From the NCBI GenBank assembly GCA_015232355.1, contig JADFZW010000011.1, positions 1-64,000 of the forward strand: DNA of 64,000 nt, read 5' to 3'. The notes beneath the pieces are model-generated. The model worked only from the letters and a program-made list of their open reading frames with translations, did not search any database and was not told the DNA's origin. Positions 1 through 8,424 of the stretch are shown here, piece by piece. Positions within the stretch are counted from its first letter, which is position 1. Each line of letters opens with the position of its first letter. A program made the translations under genes and the position numbers. Source of the stretch: Oligoflexia bacterium. GTDB lineage: Bacteria > Bdellovibrionota > Bacteriovoracia > Bacteriovoracales > Bacteriovoracaceae.

Positions 1-133
1 GATAGGAAAAAGTAGATAATTAAAGTCAAAAAATTATTTCTATGCTTGAGTGAAAAACATAACGACAAAGTCGGTGAAAAATAAACCACTGACAAAATCG
101 CTGGAAGACAACACATACTCAATAAGTGAGAAA

Positions 134-204
134 GTGCCATGCTCTTTTGGTTTAGCAATTGCGGAACCAAAAGAGCATGGCACCTGTATGGTTTGATCAT
201 ACAG
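134..204. repeat. Perfect 19-bp inverted repeat plus a second small hairpin
   Basis: The arms 134-152 (GTGCCATGCTCTTTTGGTT) and 165-183 are exact reverse complements around a 12-nt loop. A second perfect 7-bp stem (CTGTATG / CATACAG) follows directly at 184-190 and 198-204. No T-run follows, so it is not a classical terminator in the plus direction. The ends GTGCCA/TGGCAC resemble those of the 67-bp palindromic element found elsewhere in the window, but the core differs. It may be a related mobile palindrome or the 3' end of an upstream transcript. Confidence 0.7.
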
Positions 205-339
205 TGTATGTATAATCTATACTTGATTCGCAATATAAACTATCTGCTATTATCATAGAAAATATTCTAATTTGCTCGATTCTCATGATAAAGATCATCT
301 TTTTTTTAATAAATCATAAGAAATAACAATAAAATTTGT

Positions 340-355
340 TGGTACAAGAATTGCT
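340..355 (+). promoter_or_regulatory. Candidate sigma-54 (RpoN) promoter for the hydrogenase operon
   Basis: The sequence TGGTACAAGAATTGCT matches the -24/-12 consensus TGGCAC-N5-TTGCW with one mismatch (T for C) and exact GG-N10-GC spacing. It lies about 90 bp before the first hydrogenase gene, on the correct strand. Sigma-54 control would require an AAA+ activator, and none is encoded in the window. This is a motif match only. Confidence 0.5.
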
Positions 356-446
356 CTAGTTTAAGTTGAATACATTTTTTTTTGTTTTTACTATTTCGTA
401 TTTTTTGTTTTTTGTTTTTTTCTAAATTTATTATTGGAGATTAATT

Positions 447-2720
447 ATGGATGTAAAGGGCAAAATTCTTGTAGTTGATGATGAAGAAATTGTTGGTAAC
501 AGTTGCAGACGTATTTTAACTCAAGATGGACATGAAGTAACTTATCACATTAGTGCGATAGAAGCTTTTAAAGTTTTAGAGAGAGAAATTTTCGATCTAA
601 TCCTTCTTGATATTAAAATGAAAGAGATGAGCGGAGTTGATTTCTTAAAGAAATTAAGAAAGACAAGTAAAGATCTTCCAGTAATTATAATTACTGGTCA
701 TGCTACTGAAGAAAACTTCTATGCTACTTCTCAGCTAGGCGTTTTTGATTATGTCAGAAAACCATTTTCACCACATGAATTGGTTGAGGTAATTAAGAAG
801 TGTTTGAAGAGCAATAGAGGAAGTTTATTTCAAACTTCTTCAGATAGAGGGATGGTTAGTGCGACTCCACAAGAGGAGTTTCATTTCCTAGAGGAATCAT
901 GGTTTCAAGTTGTAAATGCAGCAAATGGAAATGAAGAAGTTAGAGTAGGAGCAATTGTTCCTAGAATAGAAAAAGAGAATGTTATCTCTTTTAAAATGCC
1001 GACAGTAGGAAGCCAAGTATATAGAGGTTTGCCGCTAGCATTTATCAAAGGAAAAAAAGAGGATCAGGTAATTCATTCACCTGTAAGTGGTAAAATTGTA
1101 GAGGTAAATAAAAAAATCAATAAAGATTCACTTCATTTATTATGGGAAGATCCATGTGGTGAAGGTGAATTAGTAAGAATAAAAGCAGATAATTTAGAGA
1201 GCGATTTAAAAGAAGCAAAGATTAGAAAAGTTGTTTTAGCAATATCAGATAAACAAAGATTAAATGAAAAACGACAACAACTTACTAAATTGGGATTAAA
1301 AGTATTTGTATTAAAAGATATAAATATTCTTACCAATAGTATTTCTTTAATGTCTTTTGAAAACTCAGTAGTTTTCATAGATACTCTTTCTTATGGTGCT
1401 GAGGGAGCGACAGCGATTAAGCGTTTGAATGAAGAATTTCCAAATATTAAAGTTATAGTTTTAGCAGATGCTGATTCTAGCTGTGAGGAAAAATATCGTT
1501 CACAAAAAATCTTTTACTACGCTGTAAAACCATTTGCAGATAAAGAGATCTTAGACATTTTATTTAATGCCTTTGTTTCTAAAAAAGGCAAAATTGAATC
1601 CTACGCTAATATTAATAAGGATTCAAAAATTACTCCTCAATGGATAAATAAGTTAGCAATTACCACCAATCAAAAGAAAAAAATCACATTGCTTGTAAAT
1701 GGTTCAGTACTATTACATCAAGGTGGATTAGGACAAAAATTGATGGAGAAATTTCTAGAGGGCCAATATTTAGTGGAGACTTCTAGAGGTGCAGAAGAGA
1801 TTAATTACAAGAGTGCAGAAGGAAGAACTAAAATTTCTAGAGAGGAAGCAAACTGTGATCAATTACTCATTCTACAATTAGAGGATAGAAAACAAATTGC
1901 AGGAACTTTAGAAGTAGAAGAAGGCAAAAAAATTCTTCATGTGGCCCAAGATACTACTGGAGAGAAGACTACACTACTTACTATCCAAGAAAATAATTTA
2001 AGTAGTAATCCTTTAGATTTTGATGAGCGAATATTGGAAGGGTTAGCACAAAAGATTTTTAGTGAAATGGTTGCAAGCGATCAGAAGAGAAAAGCGACAG
2101 TAAATGCTACTGTTGCATCTGATAAGTGTAGCTGTACTTGTAGTTGTGAAGATCAAGAGATGAGTGATTTAACAGAAACCGAAAAAGTTAATCGCTTATT
2201 TAAAAAATTAGATGAATTCTTAGTTGAATATAAGGAAAAACCAGGTGGTTTAATTCCAGCTCTGCAAGTAGCGCAAGGACTTTTTGGTTATCTACCAAAG
2301 CATGTGGTAAAGCATGTAGCATCTACTTTCAAAAAATCCTATAGTGAAGTTGCCGGAGTAGTAAGTTTTTATTCCTTCTTTACAACAGTACCAAAAGGAA
2401 AATATATAGTGAGAGTATGTTTGGGAACTGCTTGCTATGTACGAGGTGGTAAACAATTAGTTGATGAATTACAAAAGCAGTTAAAAGTTGAAGTGGGACA
2501 AACTACTGAAGATAAAGTTTTCAGTTTAGATGTGGCCAGATGTTTTGGTGCTTGCGGATTAGCGCCAGTAATAACTGTAAACGATGTTGTTCATCAACGA
2601 GTAAAGACCTCTCAGATTGCGGCCATACTTAAAGAGTATCGTGAGAAAGAGGAGCATGTAAACGAAGTAGCAAGAGAAAATGCAAGAGAAGTAGCAAGAG
2701 AAGAAGTAAGAGGAGAATAA
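447..2720 (+). CDS. Response regulator / HydC (NuoE-like) fusion, hydrogenase small subunit
   Basis: This 757-residue protein joins signalling and electron-transfer modules. Residues 1-120 are a complete receiver domain (acidic pair D11/D12, phosphoacceptor D55, conserved K105). Residues about 160-245 resemble a lipoyl/biotinyl-type barrel. Residues about 262-380 look like a second, degenerate receiver. About 400-550 is unrecognised. A short Cys-rich linker (CSCTCSC) precedes a C-terminal NuoE/HydC thioredoxin-like [2Fe-2S] domain (about 590-735) with the CX4C (CLGTAC) and CX3C (CFGAC) ligand pairs. Stand-alone HydC is about 160 residues. Being first in the operon with HydB and HydA, it is probably the HydC subunit of a bifurcating hydrogenase. 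The role of the receiver domains is unknown. The C-terminus is a repeat-derived tail rich in Ala, Arg and Glu. Confidence 0.85.
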   Translation: MDVKGKILVVDDEEIVGNSCRRILTQDGHEVTYHISAIEAFKVLEREIFDLILLDIKMKEMSGVDFLKKLRKTSKDLPVIIITGHATEENFYATSQLGVFDYVRKPFSPHELVEVIKKCLKSNRGSLFQTSSDRGMVSATPQEEFHFLEESWFQVVNAANGNEEVRVGAIVPRIEKENVISFKMPTVGSQVYRGLPLAFIKGKKEDQVIHSPVSGKIVEVNKKINKDSLHLLWEDPCGEGELVRIKADNLESDLKEAKIRKVVLAISDKQRLNEKRQQLTKLGLKVFVLKDINILTNSISLMSFENSVVFIDTLSYGAEGATAIKRLNEEFPNIKVIVLADADSSCEEKYRSQKIFYYAVKPFADKEILDILFNAFVSKKGKIESYANINKDSKITPQWINKLAITTNQKKKITLLVNGSVLLHQGGLGQKLMEKFLEGQYLVETSRGAEEINYKSAEGRTKISREEANCDQLLILQLEDRKQIAGTLEVEEGKKILHVAQDTTGEKTTLLTIQENNLSSNPLDFDERILEGLAQKIFSEMVASDQKRKATVNATVASDKCSCTCSCEDQEMSDLTETEKVNRLFKKLDEFLVEYKEKPGGLIPALQVAQGLFGYLPKHVVKHVASTFKKSYSEVAGVVSFYSFFTTVPKGKYIVRVCLGTACYVRGGKQLVDELQKQLKVEVGQTTEDKVFSLDVARCFGACGLAPVITVNDVVHQRVKTSQIAAILKEYREKEEHVNEVARENAREVAREEVRGE

Positions 2721-2724
2721 GTAT

Positions 2725-5700
2725 ATGGTTATGAAAATAAAAAAACAAAGTGATTTAGATAATATTAAGAATGAATATAAAAAGGATCTAGAATTACGTC
2801 TAACAGAAGGAAAGACAGGTTTAGGTTCAATTAAAAACAGAGAAGTGCTAGTTTGTATTGGTGGTGGTTGCTTAGCATCTGGTTCTGAGAAAATTGTAAC
2901 TGCTTTTGAAGAGGGATTTAAAAAACATAATCTTCAAGATAAAGCAAAGGTAGTTGGTACTGGTTGTATGGGACCATGTTCAGTTGGTCCTGTAATGAGA
3001 ATTGCACCTGATGATGTTTTCTATCAAAACGTCTCTGAAAAAGATGTTGATGAGATTATTGTACAACATTTGATAGAGGGTAGAGTTGTTGAGCGCTTAC
3101 TTCGTAAAGAGATAAAAAATGGAGAAGAGAAAGCGGAAGCTCATTGTAAAGATATTGAATATTTTAAATTACAAAAAAAGATTGCTCTTCAAAATTGTGG
3201 AGTAATAAATCCACTTAGTATTGAAGAGTATATTGCAATGGATGGCTATCAAGGATTATCAAAAGCACTAAGCACTTACTCTCAAGATACAGTAATAGCT
3301 GAGATGAAAAAATCTGGTCTTAGAGGAAGAGGCGGCGGAGGATTTTCAACAGGTCTTAAGTGGGAGTTTGCCGCTAAAGCAAAGGGAAGTAATAAGAATG
3401 TTGTTTGTAATGCTGATGAGGGCGATCCAGGTGCATTTATGGATCGAGGTGTATTAGAAGGTGATCCCCATAGCGTGATTGAAGGTATGGCGATCGCAGG
3501 ATATGCAATATCTTCTAATCGTGGATACGTTTATGTTCGTGCTGAATATCCATTGGCAGTTGAACGCTTACAAAAAGCAATCGATGATGCTCGCAAATAT
3601 GGATTACTTGGTGAAAATATTTTAGGAACAAATTTTTCTTTTGATCTAGAAATCAGAATGGGTTCAGGCGCTTTCGTATGTGGTGAAGAGACTGCGCTGA
3701 TGAATTCTATAGAGGGAAAGAGAGGCGAACCAAGACCTCGTCCACCATTTCCTGCGATCAAAGGATTATGGGATGCTCCTACGCTACTTAATAACGTTGA
3801 GACCTATGCCAGTGTTGCAAAAATTATTTTAAAAGGTTCTGATTGGTATGGTTCATTTGGTACAGCAAAGAGTAAGGGAACAAAAGTATTTGCTCTCGGT
3901 GGGGCCATAAATAATTGTGGACTAGTAGAAGTTCCAATTGGTTTGCCACTTGGTGAATTAATTTATGATATTGGTGGTGGAATTCCTAAGGGTAAAAAAT
4001 TTAAAGCAGCTCAAATAGGTGGACCATCTGGTGGTTGTATTCCAACAGAACACTTGAATGTAAAATTAGATTATGAATCACTAGTAGAACTTGGTGCGAT
4101 CATGGGTTCTGGTGGTTTAATTGTAATGGACGAAAATAGTTGTATGGTGGATGTTGCTAGATTTTTCATGGAATTTGTTCAAGAAGAATCTTGCGGAAAA
4201 TGTACACCATGTAGAGTGGGAACTAAGCGCTTGTTAGAAATTTTAGATCGCATTTGTAGTGGTGAAGGCGAAGAGGGCGACGTAGAAAGATTAATTGAGC
4301 TAGGTACTAGCATTCAAAAGACTGCTCTTTGTGGACTTGGAAAAACAGCTGCTAACCCAGTACTATCAACTATTAGATATTTTAGACATGAATATGATGA
4401 ACACATCAGAGAGAAAAAATGTTCAGCAGGAGTTTGCTTTGGTTTAACTAGGGCCTCTTGTCAGAGTGCTTGTCCTGCAGGCGTTGATATTCCAGGATTT
4501 GTTTCACTAGTAAAAGAGAAGTGCTATAACGACGCTTTAAAATTACATCGTAATCGCAACCCATTCGCAGCTGTATGCTCGCGAGTATGTTTTCATCCTT
4601 GTGAAACAAAATGTAGAAGAGAGATGTTGGATTCTCCAGTTTCTGTAAGAGAGATCAAGCGCTTTATGGCCGATCAAGAAAAGGCAAATGATCTGCAACT
4701 TCCAGAGATAAGAGAGAGTAAAAATAATTCAAAAAGAAAAATTGCCGTAATCGGCGCAGGACCTGCAGGATTATCTTGTGCATATTTCTTGGCCCGTCTT
4801 GGATATAGACCAGATGTTTTTGAGAGTGAAAATGTTGCTGGTGGAATGATGACTCAAGCAATTCCTCAGTATCGACTTCCAAGAGATGTTTTAAATAAAG
4901 AGATAACTATGATCCAAGAGATGGGAGTGAAGTTACATACCAATAAAAAATTGGGCCGTGATTTTACTCTACAAAGTTTGCGTGAAGAGAGTTATGAAGC
5001 AATCTTTATGGGCATAGGTGCTCCTCAATCAGTTTCTATGAATATTGAAGGAAGTAATTTAAAAGGTGTTACTTACGCTCTAGATTTCTTAAGAAGTTAC
5101 AATCTAAATCAGAATCCAAATCAAAAGATGGAGATTGGTCAAGAAGTTGTAGTGATTGGTGGTGGTAATGCTGCTATCGACTCTGCAAGAGTGGCCAAGA
5201 GATTGGGTGCTAAGAATGTAACTGTAGTATATCGAAGAAGCAAAGAGGATATGCCAGCTTATGAACAAGAGATTCACGATGCAATTGAAGAGGGCATTCA
5301 TATTAGAACCATGGTTGCTCCAATTGAAATAATTTCTAAGAGCATGAGTGTAGGCCGAGGTAGTGCAGTTAGTGGCGTAAGATGCTCGATCATGGAATCA
5401 GCAGAGTTTGATAGCAGTGGAAGAAAGGGACACAAAGAGACGAGTGAAAAAGTTGTGATTAATGCTGATCAAGTGATTGTGGCCATAAGCCAGCGCTTGG
5501 ATTCCAAAGAACTTTTAAGTGAATATAGTGATAAAGTTAATGTAAATCGCTCAGGATTTATTAGAGTTGATAAAACATCACAAAAGACTTCAGTTGATTG
5601 GCTCTTTAGTGGTGGAGATGCAGTTCGAGGCCCTGCTTCTGTAGTAGAAGCAATTGCAGATGGTGAAAGAGCAGCAGTAGCAATCGATTCTTACATCAAT

Positions 5701-5940
5701 AGTAATGCTAAAGGAAAAAGCGATCCATTCTGGAGAGTAGAAAAGAAAAATAATGTCTCTTTTGATCCAGATGCTGATCCTATTCTTCGTGATCGAGTAG
5801 AATCACCTAAGTTGCCACTAGAGAAGAGAAATAAATCATTTGCAGAGGTAGAACTTTGTTACAGTGAGAGTGTTGCTTTAGAACAATCAGAAAGATGTCT
5901 AAGGTGTGATTATGGTAAAGAACTTAAAGGTAAAGCTTAG
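2725..5940 (+). CDS. HydB (NuoF-like) fused to a GltD/NfnB-type FAD oxidoreductase
   Basis: This 1071-residue protein has three parts. Residues 1-130 are a thioredoxin-like [2Fe-2S] domain (CMGPC and an upstream Cys). Residues about 150-560 are the NuoF core: FMN/NADH site GRGGGGFSTGLKW and [4Fe-4S] motif ESCGKCTPCR with a distal Cys. Residues about 575-1070 are a GltD/NfnB-like module: Cys-rich N-terminus, FAD motif GAGPAGLSCAYFLARLG, second nucleotide motif GGGNAAIDSA and C-terminal GGDAVRGPASVVEA. In classical HydB the tail is instead a two-[4Fe-4S] ferredoxin domain. NuoF would oxidise NADH. The GltD-like half could admit NADPH or another donor, which is inference. The GAGGAG at 2709-2714 supports this start, 4 nt after the previous stop. 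Confidence 0.85.
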   Translation: MVMKIKKQSDLDNIKNEYKKDLELRLTEGKTGLGSIKNREVLVCIGGGCLASGSEKIVTAFEEGFKKHNLQDKAKVVGTGCMGPCSVGPVMRIAPDDVFYQNVSEKDVDEIIVQHLIEGRVVERLLRKEIKNGEEKAEAHCKDIEYFKLQKKIALQNCGVINPLSIEEYIAMDGYQGLSKALSTYSQDTVIAEMKKSGLRGRGGGGFSTGLKWEFAAKAKGSNKNVVCNADEGDPGAFMDRGVLEGDPHSVIEGMAIAGYAISSNRGYVYVRAEYPLAVERLQKAIDDARKYGLLGENILGTNFSFDLEIRMGSGAFVCGEETALMNSIEGKRGEPRPRPPFPAIKGLWDAPTLLNNVETYASVAKIILKGSDWYGSFGTAKSKGTKVFALGGAINNCGLVEVPIGLPLGELIYDIGGGIPKGKKFKAAQIGGPSGGCIPTEHLNVKLDYESLVELGAIMGSGGLIVMDENSCMVDVARFFMEFVQEESCGKCTPCRVGTKRLLEILDRICSGEGEEGDVERLIELGTSIQKTALCGLGKTAANPVLSTIRYFRHEYDEHIREKKCSAGVCFGLTRASCQSACPAGVDIPGFVSLVKEKCYNDALKLHRNRNPFAAVCSRVCFHPCETKCRREMLDSPVSVREIKRFMADQEKANDLQLPEIRESKNNSKRKIAVIGAGPAGLSCAYFLARLGYRPDVFESENVAGGMMTQAIPQYRLPRDVLNKEITMIQEMGVKLHTNKKLGRDFTLQSLREESYEAIFMGIGAPQSVSMNIEGSNLKGVTYALDFLRSYNLNQNPNQKMEIGQEVVVIGGGNAAIDSARVAKRLGAKNVTVVYRRSKEDMPAYEQEIHDAIEEGIHIRTMVAPIEIISKSMSVGRGSAVSGVRCSIMESAEFDSSGRKGHKETSEKVVINADQVIVAISQRLDSKELLSEYSDKVNVNRSGFIRVDKTSQKTSVDWLFSGGDAVRGPASVVEAIADGERAAVAIDSYINSNAKGKSDPFWRVEKKNNVSFDPDADPILRDRVESPKLPLEKRNKSFAEVELCYSESVALEQSERCLRCDYGKELKGKA

Positions 5941-5960
5941 TTAATCGGAGGTTTAATAAT

Positions 5961-7736
5961 ATGTTAAATTTAACAATAAATGATCAAAAAGTTGAAGTAG
6001 AAGAGGGCCAGACCATTTTAGATGTGGCCAAAAAATATAAAATCCATATTCCTACTTTATGTCATCTCGAGGGAAAAAGACCTATGGGTGCATGTAGAGT
6101 GTGTTTAGTTGATGTTAAAGGGTACAAAGATCCTGTAACTGCTTGCTCAACTCCAGTTGAACAAAATATGGTAATTGATACTAAAAGTAGTTCAATTAGA
6201 AAGCATAGAAAAGCTGTGATTGAATTACTTCTTTCAGAACACAATGGTGAATGCTTAACTTGTTCAAGAAAAGATAATTGTGAAATAAAAGCATTGGCCG
6301 AAGAGTATGGAATAACTGATATAAAATTTAGAGGCGAAAAGAAAGAAGGCGTAGTTGATGATTCAACTCATGCACTCTCTAGAGATTCTGCAAAGTGTGT
6401 TCATTGTAGACGTTGTGTGGAAGTTTGTTCCACAGTTCAAGGAGTGGCGGCCCTTGCTCCACAATTTAGAGGATTCAAAACTCAAATTGCTCCAGCATTC
6501 GCATGTAATATGGATGAAGTTACTTGCGTTCAATGTGGCCAGTGCGCGGCCATCTGTCCAGTAGGTGCTATCTCTGAAAAGAGTGAGATTGAGAGTGTCT
6601 TTAGTGCTCTAGAAGATCCAAAGAAATTTGTAGTAGTACAAACAGCTCCTGCTATTAGAGCAGCACTTGGTGAAGAGTTTGGAAATGCTCCTGGAACATT
6701 AGTTACTGGAAAAATGGTAAGTGCTTTGCGAGCACTAGGTTTCGATGCTGTCTTTGATACAAATTTCACAGCAGATTTAACTATCATGGAAGAGGGAACA
6801 GAACTATTAACTCGCTTGAAGCAAAGTTTAGTTGATAATAAGAGTGATATTGCTCTTCCAATGTTTACTAGTTGTTCTCCTGGATGGATTATGTATATGG
6901 AACATTTCTATCCAAGTTTTCTAAAAAATCTTTCAACTTGTAAATCACCTCAGCAGATGTTTGGAGCTTTGGCGAAAACATACTATGCAAAGAAAATAAA
7001 TGTTGATCCAAAGGATATGGTTGTTGTCTCTGTTATGCCTTGTACTGCTAAGAAGTTTGAGGCCAGGCGAGAAGAGATGAATTCTAGCGGTTATCAAGAT
7101 GTAGATTATGTTTTAACTACAAGAGAATTAGCAAGAATGATTAAACAATCATCAATTGATTTTAATTCGCTAATCGATTCGCAAATGAATTCACCTCTAG
7201 GTCTTTCTACTGGAGCGGCGGATATTTTTGGTAATACTGGTGGAGTGATGGAAGCAGCAATAAGAACTGCCTATGAGATTGTTACTGGAAATGAACTTCC
7301 TACTAAGAATCTACACTTGACAGAAGTAGCAGGTCTTAAAGGAATTAAAGAGGCAGCACTAACTTTAACTGGTTGTAAGGGTGATTGGAAATTTTTAGAG
7401 GGAGCAACTTTGAAAGTTGCTGTAGCTCACGGTTTAGAGAATGCTAAAGAGTTGTTAGAAAATATTCGTAAAGGAGATTTGTCATATCATTTTATTGAAG
7501 TAATGACTTGTCCTGGTGGTTGTATCGGTGGCGGTGGACAGCCAAGATTTACTGACAATAAAGTTAGAGAGAAGCGTATTAAAGCGCTTTATAAGGAAGA
7601 TGAAGGGAAAGCTTATCGTAAATCACATAACAACCCTGATGTACAAAAATTATATACGGAATTTCTGGGAAAACCATTAGGGCACCTTTCCCATAAATTA
7701 CTTCATACCCATTATATTACCAAAGAGAGGGTGTAA
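5961..7736 (+). CDS. hydA: [FeFe]-hydrogenase catalytic subunit HydA
   Basis: The 591-residue protein has the classic multidomain layout of group A [FeFe]-hydrogenases. It starts with a [2Fe-2S] ferredoxin domain (residues 1-80), a His-Cys [4Fe-4S] motif (HNGECLTCSRKDNC) and two [4Fe-4S] motifs (CVHCRRCVEVC, CVQCGQCAAICP). The H-cluster domain follows, with L1 TSCSPGW, L2 MPCTAKKFE and L3 EVMTCPGGCIGGGGQP. In L1 a Ser stands where monomeric enzymes have the second Cys. I recall the same change in multisubunit HydA proteins, but did not check it. A strong GGAGG precedes the ATG. With the two upstream subunits it should form a cytoplasmic, NADH-linked enzyme that evolves or takes up H2. Confidence 0.95.
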   Translation: MLNLTINDQKVEVEEGQTILDVAKKYKIHIPTLCHLEGKRPMGACRVCLVDVKGYKDPVTACSTPVEQNMVIDTKSSSIRKHRKAVIELLLSEHNGECLTCSRKDNCEIKALAEEYGITDIKFRGEKKEGVVDDSTHALSRDSAKCVHCRRCVEVCSTVQGVAALAPQFRGFKTQIAPAFACNMDEVTCVQCGQCAAICPVGAISEKSEIESVFSALEDPKKFVVVQTAPAIRAALGEEFGNAPGTLVTGKMVSALRALGFDAVFDTNFTADLTIMEEGTELLTRLKQSLVDNKSDIALPMFTSCSPGWIMYMEHFYPSFLKNLSTCKSPQQMFGALAKTYYAKKINVDPKDMVVVSVMPCTAKKFEARREEMNSSGYQDVDYVLTTRELARMIKQSSIDFNSLIDSQMNSPLGLSTGAADIFGNTGGVMEAAIRTAYEIVTGNELPTKNLHLTEVAGLKGIKEAALTLTGCKGDWKFLEGATLKVAVAHGLENAKELLENIRKGDLSYHFIEVMTCPGGCIGGGGQPRFTDNKVREKRIKALYKEDEGKAYRKSHNNPDVQKLYTEFLGKPLGHLSHKLLHTHYITKERV

Positions 7737-7766
7737 CTTTTAACATTGAAACTGGAGGTTTTTTTT

Positions 7767-8192
7767 ATGGCCAAGATTTTATGTATTGATGATGAACTAG
7801 ATGTATTAGAGACATGTACTACAATTTTAAAGACCAAAGGACACACTATCAAGTGTGCTGGAAGCGGTAGCGATGGTTATTTAAAAGCAAAGGAATTTAG
7901 TCCTGATTTGATTGTACTTGATGTAATGATGGATGATGAGACTGATGGATTTCATGCTGCTTATAAGATTAGACAAGATGAAAAATTAAAGCATGTACCT
8001 ATTTTGATGTTGTCATCTATTAATCAAGCTTCAAAATTTAAATTTAATAAAGAAAAAGATGGACAATTTTTACCAGTAGATGAGTTCGTGGAAAAACCAA
8101 TCATTCCACAAAAACTTATTTCAGAAGTGGATCGCCTCCTTCATTTATCTAAAGATAAGATTAATACTGAAGGAGTAAGAAATATCTATTAA
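7767..8192 (+). CDS. Single-domain response regulator
   Basis: The 141-residue protein is a stand-alone receiver domain: acidic residues D8/D9, phosphoacceptor D52 (VLDVMMDD), Ser in the switch strand (MLSS) and the K in EKP. There is no output domain. The start is set by CTGGAGGT at 7752-7759, which lies inside a longer reading frame that opens at a TTG (7746). The ATG at 7767 is therefore preferred. It follows hydA by 30 nt and is probably co-transcribed. A terminator-like stem follows it. It could take phosphate from the kinase encoded just downstream. Confidence 0.85.
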   Translation: MAKILCIDDELDVLETCTTILKTKGHTIKCAGSGSDGYLKAKEFSPDLIVLDVMMDDETDGFHAAYKIRQDEKLKHVPILMLSSINQASKFKFNKEKDGQFLPVDEFVEKPIIPQKLISEVDRLLHLSKDKINTEGVRNIY

Positions 8193-8238
8193 TCACTCTT
8201 GTGGTAGATGTGGTAGATATAGATATTGATTTACTAAA

Positions 8239-8347
8239 AAAAAGGTCTCTACGTAAAATTTAAGTATTAGTTTCATTGAATGGTTTAGATTCATACAATT
8301 TATCTGATTACTCCTGTGATTTAAATTTTACTAGAGGCCTTTTTTAT
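8239..8347 (+). terminator. Long-loop terminator-like structure after the response regulator
   Basis: About 25 nt starting AAAAAAGGTCTCTACG near 8240 pairs almost perfectly with the region ending CTAGAGGCCTTTTTTAT at 8347. The pair flanks a loop of about 57 nt, and the right arm ends in a T-run. The structure would separate hydCBA plus the regulator from the kinase and maturase genes. The loop is unusually long for an intrinsic terminator. Confidence 0.5.
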
Positions 8348-8366
8348 TTTTAATTTTTAAAAATGA

Positions 8367-8404
8367 TTAGGAACGGGAACTAAATAATTAGTTCTCGTTC
8401 CTAA
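8367..8404. promoter_or_regulatory. 17-bp palindrome with 4-nt centre, possible operator
   Basis: The arms TTAGGAACGGGAACTAA (8367-8383) and its near-perfect complement (8388-8404, one mismatch) flank ATAA. No T-run follows. It ends 20 nt before the kinase start codon, so it overlaps the likely promoter or 5' leader of the second hydrogenase transcription unit. A dimeric repressor site or an RNA hairpin are both possible. Confidence 0.5.
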
Positions 8405-8424
8405 GTGATCAGTGAGATTTTAAA

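Larger units (their letters stand above)
1..446. other. Upstream region of the hydrogenase operon, no gene
   Basis: I see no credible coding region here. The stretch holds two adjacent hairpins (134-204), a very A/T-rich tract and a candidate sigma-54 promoter (340-355). T-runs at about 375-420 lie between the promoter and the ATG at 447. The sequence TTGGAG at 434-439 is the likely ribosome binding site for the first gene. Confidence 0.6.
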
